From Solirubrum puertoriconensis (GTDB lineage Bacteria > Bacteroidota > Bacteroidia > Cytophagales > Hymenobacteraceae), in NCBI RefSeq assembly GCF_001483135.1, contig NZ_LNAL01000008.1, positions 1,240,001-1,304,000 on the forward strand: a DNA stretch of 64,000 nucleotides, in the 5' to 3' direction. The stretch's first letter is position 1; every line of letters starts with the position of its first letter. Below, in pieces: positions 63,940 through 64,000 of the stretch. Position numbers and translations under genes: made by a program. Below the pieces are notes generated by a model. It ran no database searches. It saw only the letters and a list, made by a program, of their open reading frames with translations, and was not told where the DNA came from.

Positions 63940-63981
63940 GCTCGCGCTGTTCGGACCACTGACTTTCACAACGTACAACTA

Positions 63982-64000
63982 ATGATTGCTCTCGGTATCC
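63982..64000 (+). CDS. Start of next gene of the act operon (partial, possibly cytochrome c oxidase subunit II)
   Basis: An ATG at 63982 opens a frame (Met-Ile-Ala-Leu-Gly-Ile) that runs off the window 42 bp after actF. In Bacteroidota, oxidase subunit II (coxB) commonly follows actF, which is the basis of the suggestion; 19 bases cannot prove it. Confidence 0.4.

Overview
The window looks like chromosomal DNA from a GC-rich aerobic member of the Bacteroidota, most probably a Hymenobacter-like bacterium (Cytophagales). The evidence is two SusC/SusD outer-membrane nutrient uptake pairs, a giant secreted protein with a type IX secretion C-terminal domain, -7 boxes of the Bacteroidota form TAnnTTTG, an alternative complex III (act) operon, and prfB with its programmed frameshift. 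The genus is an inference. I saw no rRNA, CRISPR array, transposase, integrase or phage gene, so this reads as core chromosome with normal lineage-specific content.

Layout. 1-2.5 kb: 3' end of a SusC receptor and its SusD lipoprotein. 2.6-11 kb: minus-strand housekeeping genes: prfB, ilvE, a corrinoid adenosyltransferase, then plsC, gatC, a large TPR membrane protein and an ABC ATPase on one strand, plus a NUDIX hydrolase. 11.4-17.1 kb: a 1914-residue T9SS cargo protein. 17.3-20.8 kb: a small hypothetical gene, rnhB, and a signalling module of a free-standing CZB zinc-binding protein, a CHASE3 histidine kinase and a CheY-like regulator. 20.9-26.5 kb: gcvT, comB-like phosphatase, MazG-like, dtd, a membrane glycosyltransferase-like protein and mltG. 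26.6-31.4 kb: a RamB/ScfR-type regulator divergent from aceB and aceA (glyoxylate shunt), with an operator-like inverted repeat inside the aceB promoter. 31.5-38 kb: RNase D and a second SusC/SusD pair. 38-46.8 kb: small hypothetical genes, tRNA-Lys, msrB, a DUF2721 protein, an M14 peptidase, a Lys-rich exported protein, queA, a lipoprotein methyltransferase and a small lipoprotein. 46.9-55 kb: priA, a DUF255 thioredoxin-fold protein, a GSCFA protein with an AT-hook-like tail, and rplI-rpsR-rpsF. 55.3-64 kb: the actABCDEF operon, running into the next gene at the window end.

How the genes work together. The glyoxylate shunt allows growth on C2 compounds and is probably controlled by the adjacent regulator. 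The act operon encodes a complete quinol:electron-acceptor oxidoreductase of the aerobic respiratory chain. The SusCD pairs and the T9SS protein belong to the surface nutrient and adhesion apparatus. The CZB-kinase-regulator cluster looks like a zinc- or oxidant-responsive two-component module.

The most unusual feature is not a gene. The palindrome CCTAGG, whose CTAG core is usually rare in bacteria, occurs about 73 times by my hand count. It is almost always flanked so as to give ACCTAGG on one strand, sits in coding and intergenic DNA, and in genes is usually written as Leu(CTA)-Gly(GGN). It nearly disappears in the last 10 kb. It resembles a highly iterated palindrome such as cyanobacterial HIP1.
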